A stretch of 64,000 nt of DNA, from positions 62,001-126,000 of the forward strand of contig JARBUD010000020.1 of NCBI GenBank assembly GCA_029239875.1, read 5' to 3'. The position numbers and the translations under genes are program-made. The stretch is from Xanthobacteraceae bacterium (GTDB lineage Bacteria; Pseudomonadota; Alphaproteobacteria; Rhizobiales; Xanthobacteraceae). Numbering within the stretch: the first letter of the stretch is position 1; the number at the start of each line of letters is the position of its first letter. Under the pieces are notes generated by a model. That model was given only the letters and a program-made list of their open reading frames with translations, did not search any database and had not been told where the DNA came from. Positions 53,814 through 61,595 of the stretch are shown in pieces.

Positions 53814-54758
53814 ATGACCAAAATCGCTCTTGTCGGCTGCGGCCTCGTCGGCGGCTCCTGGGGTCTCGTCTTCGCGCGCGCGGGCTATGAGGTGACGCTC
53901 TACGATCCCTCGCCGGCCTCGATCGAGGCGGCGCTGGACTTCGTGCGCGGCGCCGCGCCGGCGCTGGCGGCGCAGGGCCTGCTCAACGGCGAGACGCCCG
54001 AGACCATCCTGTCCCGCCTGAAGCCGGCCTCCAGCCTCGCGGAAGCGGTGAGCGGCGCCGACTACATCCAGGAGAGCGCGCCGGAGCGGCTGCCGATCAA
54101 GCAGGCGCTCTACAAGGAGCTCGCGAACCTGGTGAAGCGGGACGCGATCATCGCCTCCTCCACCTCCGGACTGCCGGCCTCCTCCTTCACCGAGGCAATC
54201 GAAGGCCGCGAGCGCTGCGTCGTCGCCCATCCGATCAACCCGCCGCACCTGATCCCGCTGGTCGAGATCATTCCGGCCCCCTGGACCGCGCCTTCCGTCG
54301 TCGAGCGCACGGATGCGCTGATGAAGCAGATCGGCCAGGTGCCGATCCGCCTCAAGCGCGAGATCGCCGGCTTCGTGGTCAACCGCCTGCAGAGCGCGGT
54401 GCTGGCGGAAGCCTTCCGCCTCGTCGAGGACGGCATCGTCTCGGCGACCGATGTCGACGCGGCGATGTCGGAAGGGCTGGGCCTGCGCTGGTTCTTCATG
54501 GGCCCGTTCGAGACCATCGACCTGAACGCGCAGGGCGGCGTCGCCGACTATTGCGCCAAGCTCGGCCCGATGTATTACGACCTCGCCAAGGAACAGGCCG
54601 ATCCGCGCCCGTGGAGCGAGGGATTGGTCGCCACCGTCGAGAAGCAGCGCCGCGCCAAGACGCCCGCCGACCAGCTCGACGCGCGCAAGGCCTGGCGCGA
54701 CCGCTGCCTCGCCGCGCTGGTGACCGCCAAGCGCAAGGTGCTGAAGGAAAACGCCTGA
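53814..54758 (+). CDS. 3-hydroxyacyl-CoA dehydrogenase-fold enzyme, L-gulonate 3-dehydrogenase-like
   Basis: NAD-dependent dehydrogenase of 314 residues. The N-terminal Rossmann domain has KIALVGCGLVGGSWGLVFARAGYEVTLYD, with Asp favouring NAD. YIQESAPERLPIKQALYKEL, IIASSTSGLPASSF, CVVAHPINPPHLIPLVEIIP with its catalytic His, and FVVNRLQSAVLAEAFRLVEDG match the lambda-crystallin/L-gulonate 3-dehydrogenase branch rather than fatty-acid enzymes. Such enzymes oxidise the C3 hydroxyl of sugar acids. It starts 68 bp after livF and 31 bp before the OtnK start, so it probably makes the 3-oxo acid that OtnK phosphorylates. Confidence 0.85.
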   Translation: MTKIALVGCGLVGGSWGLVFARAGYEVTLYDPSPASIEAALDFVRGAAPALAAQGLLNGETPETILSRLKPASSLAEAVSGADYIQESAPERLPIKQALYKELANLVKRDAIIASSTSGLPASSFTEAIEGRERCVVAHPINPPHLIPLVEIIPAPWTAPSVVERTDALMKQIGQVPIRLKREIAGFVVNRLQSAVLAEAFRLVEDGIVSATDVDAAMSEGLGLRWFFMGPFETIDLNAQGGVADYCAKLGPMYYDLAKEQADPRPWSEGLVATVEKQRRAKTPADQLDARKAWRDRCLAALVTAKRKVLKENA

Positions 54759-54788
54759 CGGCAGGCGACAGGGAGAGGGGTGGAAGAC

Positions 54789-56066
54789 ATGCTGCTCGGA
54801 GTAATCGCCGACGACTTCACGGGGGCGAGCGACATCGCCAACACGATCGCCAAGGGCGTCGCGCCGGAAGGCGGGCTGCGCACGGTGCAATATCTCGGCG
54901 TGCCGACGACCGACGCCTCGCCCGACGTCGAGGCCGGCGTCATCGCGCTGAAGAGCCGCTCCATCCCCGCCGAGGAGGCGATCGAGCAGTCGCAGGCGGC
55001 GCTCGACTGGCTGCTGGCGCAGGGCTGCCGGCAGATCATCTTCAAATATTGCTCGACCTTCGATTCCACTCCCGCCGGCAATATCGGCCAGGTCGGCGAG
55101 GCGCTGGCCAAGCGGCTCGGCGTCAAGGGCGTGATCGCCTGCTCGGTGTTCCCCGATGCCGGCCGTACCATCTACAAGGGCCATCTCTTCGTCGGCGACC
55201 GGTTGCTGAACGAATCGGGCATGGAGCACCACCCGCTCAACCCGATGACCGACCCGGACCTGCGCCGCTGGCTGCGGCTGCAGACCACGGAAGCCGTCGG
55301 CCTCGTTGACTGGAGCGTCGTGCGCCGCGGCCCCGACGCCGTGCGCGAAGCGCTGGCGGCGGCGGGCGGACGCGGCGAGCGTCTCGTCATCGTCGACGCC
55401 ATCAGCAATGACGACCTGCTGACCATCGCGGAGGCCTGCAAGGACGCCAGGTTCCTCACTGGCGGCTCCGGCATCGCCCTCGGCCTGCCGCGCAACTTCA
55501 TCAAGGCCGGCCTCGCCAAGGGCGGCGCGCCGGCGATCGACGCCATCGAGGGACCGGAGGCGGTGCTCGTCGGCAGTTGCTCGCGCGCCACGCTCGGCCA
55601 GATCGAGCGGCATTCGGTCGATCATCCCGTGCTCAACATCGACGTCGAGCAGGTGATGGCCAACACGCTGACCTCGGACGACCTCGTCGCCTTCATCAAG
55701 GCCAATGCCGGCAAGGCGCCGCTGGTCTATTCCTCTTCGAAACCCGAACAGGTGGCCACGCTGCAGGAGCGCTACGGCCGCGAGGCGGTTGCCCACAAGC
55801 TCGACGCCCTGTTCGCCGAGGCGGCCAAGACCCTGTTCGATTCCGGCGTGCGCCGCATCGTGGTCGGCGGCGGCGAGACCTCGGGCGCCGTGGTCTCGGC
55901 GCTCGGCGTCACCTCCTTCCGCATCGGTCCGGAGATCGACCCCGGCGTGCCGGTGCTGGTGACCGAGGACGGCACCGGGCTGGGTATGGCACTGAAGTCC
56001 GGCAATTTCGGCGCGGTCGACTTCTTCGAGAAGGCGCTCGGCGCCATCTCGGCGAAAGCAGCCTGA
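54789..56066 (+). CDS. otnK: 3-oxo-tetronate 4-kinase (OtnK, DUF1537)
   Basis: Phosphorylates 3-oxo-tetronate at O4 with ATP, 425 residues. The N-terminal substrate domain has GVIADDFTGASDIANTIAK and KYCSTFDSTPAGNIGQV. The C-terminal nucleotide domain has VLVGSCSRATLGQIE and IVVGGGETSGAVVSALGV. These are the DUF1537 signatures from studies of threonate and erythronate catabolism. The ATG at 54789 is preferred; a GTG at 54780 lies too close to the GGAGAGG. It is followed 11 bp later by the decarboxylase gene. Confidence 0.92.
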   Translation: MLLGVIADDFTGASDIANTIAKGVAPEGGLRTVQYLGVPTTDASPDVEAGVIALKSRSIPAEEAIEQSQAALDWLLAQGCRQIIFKYCSTFDSTPAGNIGQVGEALAKRLGVKGVIACSVFPDAGRTIYKGHLFVGDRLLNESGMEHHPLNPMTDPDLRRWLRLQTTEAVGLVDWSVVRRGPDAVREALAAAGGRGERLVIVDAISNDDLLTIAEACKDARFLTGGSGIALGLPRNFIKAGLAKGGAPAIDAIEGPEAVLVGSCSRATLGQIERHSVDHPVLNIDVEQVMANTLTSDDLVAFIKANAGKAPLVYSSSKPEQVATLQERYGREAVAHKLDALFAEAAKTLFDSGVRRIVVGGGETSGAVVSALGVTSFRIGPEIDPGVPVLVTEDGTGLGMALKSGNFGAVDFFEKALGAISAKAA

Positions 56067-56077
56067 GGAGCGGGGCG

Positions 56078-56710
56078 ATGGACGAGAAGGCGACGCGTGA
56101 ACTCTTGGTGCGCCTGTCGGGCTCGCTGTTCGAGCGCGGCTATTCGGTCGGTTCGGCCGGCAATATCAGCGTCGCCGTCGAGGACGGGATATTGATGACG
56201 CCGACCAATTCCTGCCTCGGCTTCCTCGAGGCCGACCGCATCTCCAAGCTCGACCGTTCGGGTAGGCACATCTCCGGCGACAAGCCGTCCAAGGAGGTGT
56301 TCCTGCATCAGGCCTTCTACGAGACCCGGCCCGGCACCGGCGCGGTGGTGCATCTGCACTCGACCTACGCCACCGCACTCTCCTGCCTGCCGGACCTCGA
56401 CGCGCACGACTGCATCGCCCCGCTGACCCCTTACGTGGTGATGCGCGTCGGGCAGGTACGCCTGCTGCCCTATGTGCGACCCGGCGAGCCGGCCATGGGC
56501 GAGATGATCCGCGAATTGCAGGGCAAGCACGCCGCCGTGCTGCTGGCCAATCACGGCCCGGTAGTGACGGCGAAAGATCTGACGACCGCCGTCTATGCCG
56601 CCGAGGAGCTGGAAGAGACCGCCAAGCTCCTCGTGCTGCTGCGCGGCCAGAACCCGCGCCTGCTCACGCAAGCCCAGATCGACGAGCTCAACACCGCCTT
56701 CCCGAAGTGA
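56078..56710 (+). CDS. otnC: 3-oxo-tetronate 4-phosphate decarboxylase (OtnC, class II aldolase fold)
   Basis: Converts 3-oxo-tetronate 4-phosphate to dihydroxyacetone phosphate and CO2. The 210 residues include GNISVAVEDGILMTPTN, the acid region KPSKEVFLHQAFYETRP, metal-binding His residues in VVHLHSTYATALS and the third His in VLLANHGPVVTAKDL. The class II aldolase/adducin fold also includes L-fuculose aldolases, but pairing with OtnK decides the call. It lies in the same operon as OtnK and the 3-dehydrogenase. Confidence 0.9.
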   Translation: MDEKATRELLVRLSGSLFERGYSVGSAGNISVAVEDGILMTPTNSCLGFLEADRISKLDRSGRHISGDKPSKEVFLHQAFYETRPGTGAVVHLHSTYATALSCLPDLDAHDCIAPLTPYVVMRVGQVRLLPYVRPGEPAMGEMIRELQGKHAAVLLANHGPVVTAKDLTTAVYAAEELEETAKLLVLLRGQNPRLLTQAQIDELNTAFPK

Positions 56711-56748
56711 TCCCTTCCCGAACCGATCCTGCCCGAGTGACGCCCTAG

Positions 56749-57435
56749 ATGACCGCTCCCGCTGCCCGCTCCCTGGCGCTGATCCACACCGTGCCCGGGC
56801 TGATCCCGGTGTTCGAGGAGCTCGCGGCCAAGCATTTGCCCGGCTGGCGGCCGTTCAACATGGTCGATGAGAGCCTACTCAGGAACACCATCCACGAGGG
56901 CTCGCTGTCGCGGCTCACCATGCGCCGCCTCGCCGGGCATGTCTGGTCGGCGGTCGACGCGGGCGCGCAGGCGGTGATGGTCACCTGCTCCTCGCTCGGC
57001 CCCGCCGTGGACACGACGGTTCCGCTCTGCCCGGTGCCGCTGTTCCGCGTCGATGACGGCATGGCGATAAGAGCGCTGGAGCAGGGCAGCCGCATCGGCG
57101 TGCTCGCCACGCTCTCCACCACGCTGGAGCCGACGGCAGAACTGATCGAGCGCCACGCGGCCCAGGCGCGGCAACCGCTCACCCTCACCAGCCATCTCTG
57201 CGCTGGCGCCTTCGAGAAGCTGGCGAACGGCGACCGCGCCGGCCATGACGCGCTGGTGCGCGAGGGCTTCGAGGCGGTCGTCGGCAAGGTCGACGCCGTC
57301 GTGCTGGCGCAGGCCTCCATGGCTCGCGCCCTCGACGGGCTCGGAGCGACGAAAGTGCCGGTGTTCACCTCGCCCGAGCTCGGCGTGCTGCACATGCGCG
57401 CCGCGCTGGCGGGCCGGGATCACGTCGCGTCATAG
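56749..57435 (+). CDS. Asp/Glu racemase-superfamily protein lacking the second Cys
   Basis: Protein of 228 residues with the Asp/Glu/hydantoin racemase fold. The first active-site Cys is Cys80 in AVMVTCSSLGPAVD. The second half, where racemases have a Cys in an LACTH-like motif, reads VVLAQASMARAL and has none. A one-Cys arrangement is seen in decarboxylases and isomerases of this superfamily. SRIGVLATLSTTLEPTAELIERHA is the usual central strand-helix. It ends the otn operon, 38 bp after otnC. A role in isomerising a sugar acid or opening a lactone is possible but unproven. Confidence 0.8.
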   Translation: MTAPAARSLALIHTVPGLIPVFEELAAKHLPGWRPFNMVDESLLRNTIHEGSLSRLTMRRLAGHVWSAVDAGAQAVMVTCSSLGPAVDTTVPLCPVPLFRVDDGMAIRALEQGSRIGVLATLSTTLEPTAELIERHAAQARQPLTLTSHLCAGAFEKLANGDRAGHDALVREGFEAVVGKVDAVVLAQASMARALDGLGATKVPVFTSPELGVLHMRAALAGRDHVAS

Positions 57436-57492
57436 GCGCTGTCACCGCGCATCCCCAGCCCTGTGGGCCTGCGGACATTCCGTTTGCACAGA

Positions 57493-57516
57493 GCCGGCGG
57501 TAATATCCGCGCCGGC
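57493..57516. terminator. Weak hairpin after the otn operon
   Basis: GCCGGCGG (57493-57500) pairs with CCGC-GCCGGC (57507-57516) across the loop TAATAT, with a two-base bulge. No T-run follows on either strand. It lies 57 bp after the racemase-like gene and 37 bp before the porin gene. Confidence 0.3.
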
Positions 57517-57553
57517 GATCGGCACCCCTCACGGCGGCGATCATGGGGGGTGC

Positions 57554-58810
57554 ATGAGGCTTCCAGTAATCGGGCTGCTGGTGACGACGGGAGGGCTGGC
57601 GGCCGTCCCCGCCCTTGCCGCCGAGCCGCCGGCGATCACCGCGGCCTATGTGAAGGCGTGCAAGGCGCAGGGACCCGGCTTCGTCTATGTCGTCGGCACC
57701 GACACCTGTCTGCGGATCGGCTCCTATCTCTGGGCCGAGACCTATTACAACACCTACACCGACTACCCGCCGCAGAACGCCACGCTCTACTGGGTGGCGA
57801 CTCTCGGGCTCCAGCTCGACGCCCGCACCGCCACGGATTACGGCACGCTGCGCTCCTATATGGAGCTGCGCATGATCCACCGCACCGCCAACCCCTGGTC
57901 GGAAGCGGCGGAGGAGGGCCAGTTCCAGCCCTGGGACATGCACATCGAGTTCGCCGGCTTCACCTTCGGCTTCACCCAGTCCTTCTTCGACTTCTACGCC
58001 AATCAGTACGTGCTCGGCACCGACCCGGCGACCATCGGCGACCAGACCCAGCTCGCGCTCGTCGGCTACACTTGGCACCTGCCGAACGGTTTTTCCGCGC
58101 AAGTGTCGCTGGAGGATTCGACCGCGCGCGACGAGGGCCTGCTGCCCGCCGATCCCAGCCTCGCCGATCCGGATGGGCTTTCATCCGATGCGAGGCTGCC
58201 GGAGATCGTCGCCAATTTCGGCCAGTCCGGCGACTGGGGACAGTTCCTGCTGTCGGGGGCGCTGCACCAGATATCGGCCAGCCCGAATGGCAGTTTCATC
58301 GCAGACACGACGCGCGACTGGGGCTATGCGCTGCAGGCCGGCGTGATGTTCAACCTGCCGGCCATCGCGGCGGGCGACACGCTCTATCTCCAGGCCGCCT
58401 ATGCCGAGGGGGCGGTGTCCTATCTCGGCATCATCGATGCCAGCGGCGACTTCTCGCCGACCGACGCCGTGCTGCGCACCGATGGCAGTCTCGCCAAGAC
58501 CCGGGGCTGGAGCGTCGTCGGCCAGTACCTGCACAACTGGAACGACACTTGGAACTCGGCGGTATTCGGCGGCTACGCCACCTTCGACATCGCCGATCCG
58601 GTGGCGCAGGCCGCCTATGGCGCCAGCGGCGTCGCCAACGTCAATGTCGGCGCCAATCTCACCTGGACCCCGGCGCCACCGCTCGCGATCACCCTGCAAT
58701 ATGACTACAACCTCTATCAGGCGGAGAACTTCCGCCTGACCGCGGACGGCCTGCCGGTCCAATCGCAGGACGCCCATCAGGTACTGTTGCTGTTCGCAGC
58801 AACCTTCTGA
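57554..58810 (+). CDS. Alphaproteobacterial porin (Porin_2 family)
   Basis: Outer-membrane beta-barrel of 418 residues. Signal peptide MRLPVIGLLVTTGGLAAVPALAAE. The first mature segment VKACKAQGPGFVYVVGTDTCLRIGSYLWAE has the two conserved Cys and the GTDTCLRIGG-like box of the family. Alternating aromatic strands follow, and the chain ends in a terminal Phe (LLLFAATF), the usual outer-membrane assembly signal. The start at 57554 is set by the signal peptide. It probably lets small anionic nutrients enter for the sugar-acid pathways around it. Confidence 0.88.
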   Translation: MRLPVIGLLVTTGGLAAVPALAAEPPAITAAYVKACKAQGPGFVYVVGTDTCLRIGSYLWAETYYNTYTDYPPQNATLYWVATLGLQLDARTATDYGTLRSYMELRMIHRTANPWSEAAEEGQFQPWDMHIEFAGFTFGFTQSFFDFYANQYVLGTDPATIGDQTQLALVGYTWHLPNGFSAQVSLEDSTARDEGLLPADPSLADPDGLSSDARLPEIVANFGQSGDWGQFLLSGALHQISASPNGSFIADTTRDWGYALQAGVMFNLPAIAAGDTLYLQAAYAEGAVSYLGIIDASGDFSPTDAVLRTDGSLAKTRGWSVVGQYLHNWNDTWNSAVFGGYATFDIADPVAQAAYGASGVANVNVGANLTWTPAPPLAITLQYDYNLYQAENFRLTADGLPVQSQDAHQVLLLFAATF

Positions 58811-58858
58811 AAGGGCCGGCGAACGGCGGCTATCGGCAACACATCCGGGAGAGAACGA

Positions 58859-59581
58859 GTGGCGGGTTTGCAGGGACGCGTGGCGCTGGTGACGGCGGCC
58901 GGCAACGGCATCGGCCGGGCCATCGCCGAAGGGCTCGGGCGCGCGGGCGCCGAGGTCTGGGCGACCGACGTGGACGAGGCGGCGCTGGCCGGGCTCGACG
59001 GGCTGACGACCCGCAAGCTCGACGTGCTCAGCGACGAGGCGGTGGGCGCTCTGACCAGCGAGATCGGCCGCGTCGACATTCTCGTCAACTGCGCCGGCTT
59101 CGTCCATGCCGGCACCGTGCTCGACTGCACCCCGGACGAACTGGACGTCGCCTTCCAGCTCAACGTGAAGTCTATGTACCGCACCATCCGCGCGGTGCTG
59201 CCGGGCATGCTCGCGCGTGCCGACGGCTCGATCATCAATATCGCCTCGGTCGCCAGCAGCCTCAAGGGCGTGCCCAACCGCTTCGCCTACGCCACCACGA
59301 AGGCGGCGGTCATCGGCCTCACCAAGTCGGTGGCGGCCGACTACGTCTCGCGCGGCATACGCTGCAACGCCATCTGCCCGGGCACGGTGGAGAGCCCTTC
59401 GCTGCAGAACCGGCTGCGCGCGCTCGGCGACTACGACAAGGCGCGGGCCGAGTTCATCGCCCGCCAGCCCATCGGCCGCATCGGCCAGCCCTCGGAGATC
59501 GCCGACCTCGCGGTCTATCTCGCCGGCGCCACCTTCACCACCGGCCAGACCCACATCATCGACGGCGGCTGGGCGATGTGA
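58859..59581 (+). CDS. SDR oxidoreductase, 2-keto-3-deoxy-L-fuconate dehydrogenase-like
   Basis: NAD-dependent SDR of 240 residues. TAAGNGIGRAIAEGL (cofactor), VNCAGFVHAG, Ser in INIASVASSLKG and Tyr/Lys in FAYATTKAAVIGL are present. The stretch SVAADYVSRGIRCNAICPGTVESPSLQNR closely follows the DHRS6/BDH2 and bacterial 2-keto-3-deoxyfuconate dehydrogenase branch. The start is a GTG at 58859 with GGGAGAG upstream. It lies 48 bp after the porin gene and converges on the DgoA/DgoK pair, so a deoxy sugar acid substrate is plausible. Confidence 0.85.
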   Translation: MAGLQGRVALVTAAGNGIGRAIAEGLGRAGAEVWATDVDEAALAGLDGLTTRKLDVLSDEAVGALTSEIGRVDILVNCAGFVHAGTVLDCTPDELDVAFQLNVKSMYRTIRAVLPGMLARADGSIINIASVASSLKGVPNRFAYATTKAAVIGLTKSVAADYVSRGIRCNAICPGTVESPSLQNRLRALGDYDKARAEFIARQPIGRIGQPSEIADLAVYLAGATFTTGQTHIIDGGWAM

Positions 59582-59618
59582 TCGCCCGTTCCACAGAGGT
59601 CTTCCCGGCCACCCAGCG

Positions 59619-59640
59619 ACCGGGTCAAGCCCGGGGATGG
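59619..59640. repeat. Single half-copy of the 48-kb repeat
   Basis: CCGGG-TCAAG-CCCGG followed by GGATGG resembles the right half of the double hairpin at 48135-48169. It sits between the convergent SDR and DgoA-like genes and could terminate both weakly. Confidence 0.5.
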
Positions 59641-59655
59641 GGAAAAAGGAATATC

Positions 59656-60279
59656 TCAGGCCTTGAGCTCCGCGACGGCCCGGGCGAAGGCGGCGGCGGT
59701 CCCGCTCACCTGCGCCCCCGTCATGCCGGGCTGGTAGAGCGCCGAGCCGAGGCCGAAGCCGCGCGCGCCGGCCTGCCAATAGGCCAGCATGGTCTCCGGC
59801 TTCACCCCGCCCACCGGCATCAGCGGCACCCCGGCGGGGAACACCGCGCGCCACGCCTTCACGATAGCCGGCGGCAGCATCTCGGCGGGGAACAGCTTCA
59901 CCGCGTCCGCGCCGGCCTTGAGCGCGGCGAAGGCTTCCGTCGGCGTCGCCGCGCCGGGCGTGCAGGCGAGGCCGAGCTGCTTGGCACGGCCGATCACCTC
60001 GGCGTCGGCATGCGGCATGACGATGAGCCCGCCGCCGACGTCCCGGATGCGATCCACATCCGCCGGGTCCAGCACGGTGCCGGCACCGACCAGCACGCCG
60101 GGGTGCCGAGCCGCCAGCGTCCCGATGCTCTTCAGCGGCTCCGGCGAGTTCAGCGGCACCTCGATGATGCGGAAGCCGGCCTCGACCAGCACGTCGCCGA
60201 CGTCCACGATCTCGTCGGGCTTCACCCCGCGCAGGATAGCGATCAGCGGGAAAGCGGCGAGCTGCGCCCGGAAATCCAT
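59656..60279 (-). CDS. dgoA: 2-dehydro-3-deoxy-6-phosphogalactonate aldolase (KDPG/KDPGal aldolase family)
   Basis: Class I aldolase of 207 residues cleaving a 2-keto-3-deoxy-6-phospho sugar acid to pyruvate and glyceraldehyde 3-phosphate. PLIAILRGVKPDEIVDVGDVLVEAGFRIIEVPLNSPEPL carries the catalytic Glu region. VGAGTVLDPADVDRIRDVGG follows, and the Schiff-base Lys is in GADAVKLFPAEMLPP. The IAILRG start and LNSPEP favour the galactonate enzyme. The ATG at 60279 has AAGGTG upstream; a GTG at 60285 is too close to it. It follows the kinase gene with a 2-bp gap. Confidence 0.9.
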   Translation of the reverse strand: MDFRAQLAAFPLIAILRGVKPDEIVDVGDVLVEAGFRIIEVPLNSPEPLKSIGTLAARHPGVLVGAGTVLDPADVDRIRDVGGGLIVMPHADAEVIGRAKQLGLACTPGAATPTEAFAALKAGADAVKLFPAEMLPPAIVKAWRAVFPAGVPLMPVGGVKPETMLAYWQAGARGFGLGSALYQPGMTGAQVSGTAAAFARAVAELKA

Positions 60280-60281
60280 TC

Positions 60282-61235
60282 TCACACCTTCATCTGTGCA
60301 CGATGCGTGCGCGCCAGCGCGAACAGCCCCGCAAAGGTCACGCCGTCATCCAGCGCGGCGGAGGTCAGGTCGTAATGCGCCAGCGCCCGGCGATAGAGCC
60401 CGGCGAGGTCGCCGCGCCCGACCAGATAGACCGGCGACGGCGACAGCGCGAAGAAATCCCTCGCCTCACGCACCTCCTCGCCGATGATGAGGCCGGACAT
60501 GTAGTCGGCCAGTTGCTCCGGCGGCGTCTTGCCGAGCAGGCCGCGGCTGCGCACGGAGAACAGGTGGTGCAGCAGCTTGCCGCTCGCTGACATGTCGCAG
60601 CCGAGGTCGAAGGTCTCGCCCGGCTCGCCGCCTTTCGGGCCACCTTCCGGCATCAGCCGGCCAAGGATGGAGTGGCGGCGCAGCACGTCGAACATCTCGC
60701 CGGTCATGAAGGTGCGGAAACCGGCGATGCGCCCACCCGCCACCCGCACCCATTTGGAATGGGTGCCCGGCAGCACGAACACGCCCTCGCTCACCCCGAG
60801 CGAGGCGAGCGCGCCGAAGACCTGGGTCTCCTCGCCGCGCATGACGTCGGGCACGCCGTCATCGTGCTCGATCCTGAGCCCCGGCACGAAGCCGACATTC
60901 GCCAGTCCCTCGACCTCGACGAAGATGAGGCCGCGCGCCAGATCCTGGAAGCCCGCCGGGCAGGCGACATAGGGCGCCTCGACCCAGCCCTGCCGGCTGC
61001 CGATCATGCCGGAGGCGAGGACGGCGGCGCGGGGATGGCGCGCGATCCAGTCGCCGAACAGCGCACGAAAGATGTCCTCGAAGCGGCGCCCATTGGCGAA
61101 CATGATGCCGTCGGGCGAGGCGAGACGGTCGACGATCGCCCCATCCGGCGCCAGCAGCGCCGCCCGCAGCGAGGAGGTACCCCAGTCGATGGCGATGACC
61201 TCGCCGGCGTCCTCGGTGTCGGAAAGGCGCATCAT
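60282..61235 (-). CDS. dgoK: 2-dehydro-3-deoxygalactonokinase
   Basis: Phosphorylates 2-keto-3-deoxygalactonate at C6, 317 residues. The N-terminal ATP/sugar fold motif is EVIAIDWGTSSLRAALLAPDG. AAVLASGMIGSRQGWVEAPYVACPAG, VFVLPGTHSKWVRVAGGRIAGFRTFMTGEMF and SGLIIGEEVREA are family blocks. The start is a pair of ATG codons at 61235/61232; the longer frame upstream is not conserved. With DgoA it completes the lower De Ley-Doudoroff route. No galactonate dehydratase is seen here. Confidence 0.92.
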   Translation of the reverse strand: MMRLSDTEDAGEVIAIDWGTSSLRAALLAPDGAIVDRLASPDGIMFANGRRFEDIFRALFGDWIARHPRAAVLASGMIGSRQGWVEAPYVACPAGFQDLARGLIFVEVEGLANVGFVPGLRIEHDDGVPDVMRGEETQVFGALASLGVSEGVFVLPGTHSKWVRVAGGRIAGFRTFMTGEMFDVLRRHSILGRLMPEGGPKGGEPGETFDLGCDMSASGKLLHHLFSVRSRGLLGKTPPEQLADYMSGLIIGEEVREARDFFALSPSPVYLVGRGDLAGLYRRALAHYDLTSAALDDGVTFAGLFALARTHRAQMKV

Positions 61236-61595
61236 GGCGGGCGGGCTCAGTCCTGCACGGAGAGCTGGCGCCACGCGCGAACATGGTGCCCGGCATCCGG
61301 AAGGGCGGGCCTCTGCGGGCCAGCGGGTCGGTGGCGAAAGAGTTTCATCGAGCCCGTCTCTTAAAGCGTTTCCGGGCAAAGGGCGAGAGCCTCGCCGGAA
61401 GGCGACCCACCGCAGGGCAGTCCGCGCTCTTTCCATGGCATGGAACCGCCGGAAGCGCTCCGGCCGCATCCCCGGCATATCGCGCCGCGCCCCCTATCCC
61501 GCGCCCGAGGAGTCTGGAATCATGCCGCTTCTTCGCCGGTGGCGAAGGCGCGTGCCCGCCCGAGCGGGCGCCGGGGGGCGTGCAGCAGGGACTAG
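61236..61595. other. Divergent intergenic region, no gene seen
   Basis: This 360-bp GC-rich stretch separates dgoK from the methyltransferase gene and must hold their promoters. I see only a short hairpin (CCGGA/TCCGG around 61449-61464) and no convincing promoter box, operator or conserved frame. Confidence 0.4.

Noticed and set aside
53787-55796. A 669-codon open frame antisense to the dehydrogenase and otnK
   Set aside because: Same reason: the plus strand holds complete, motif-bearing enzymes; the antisense product has none.
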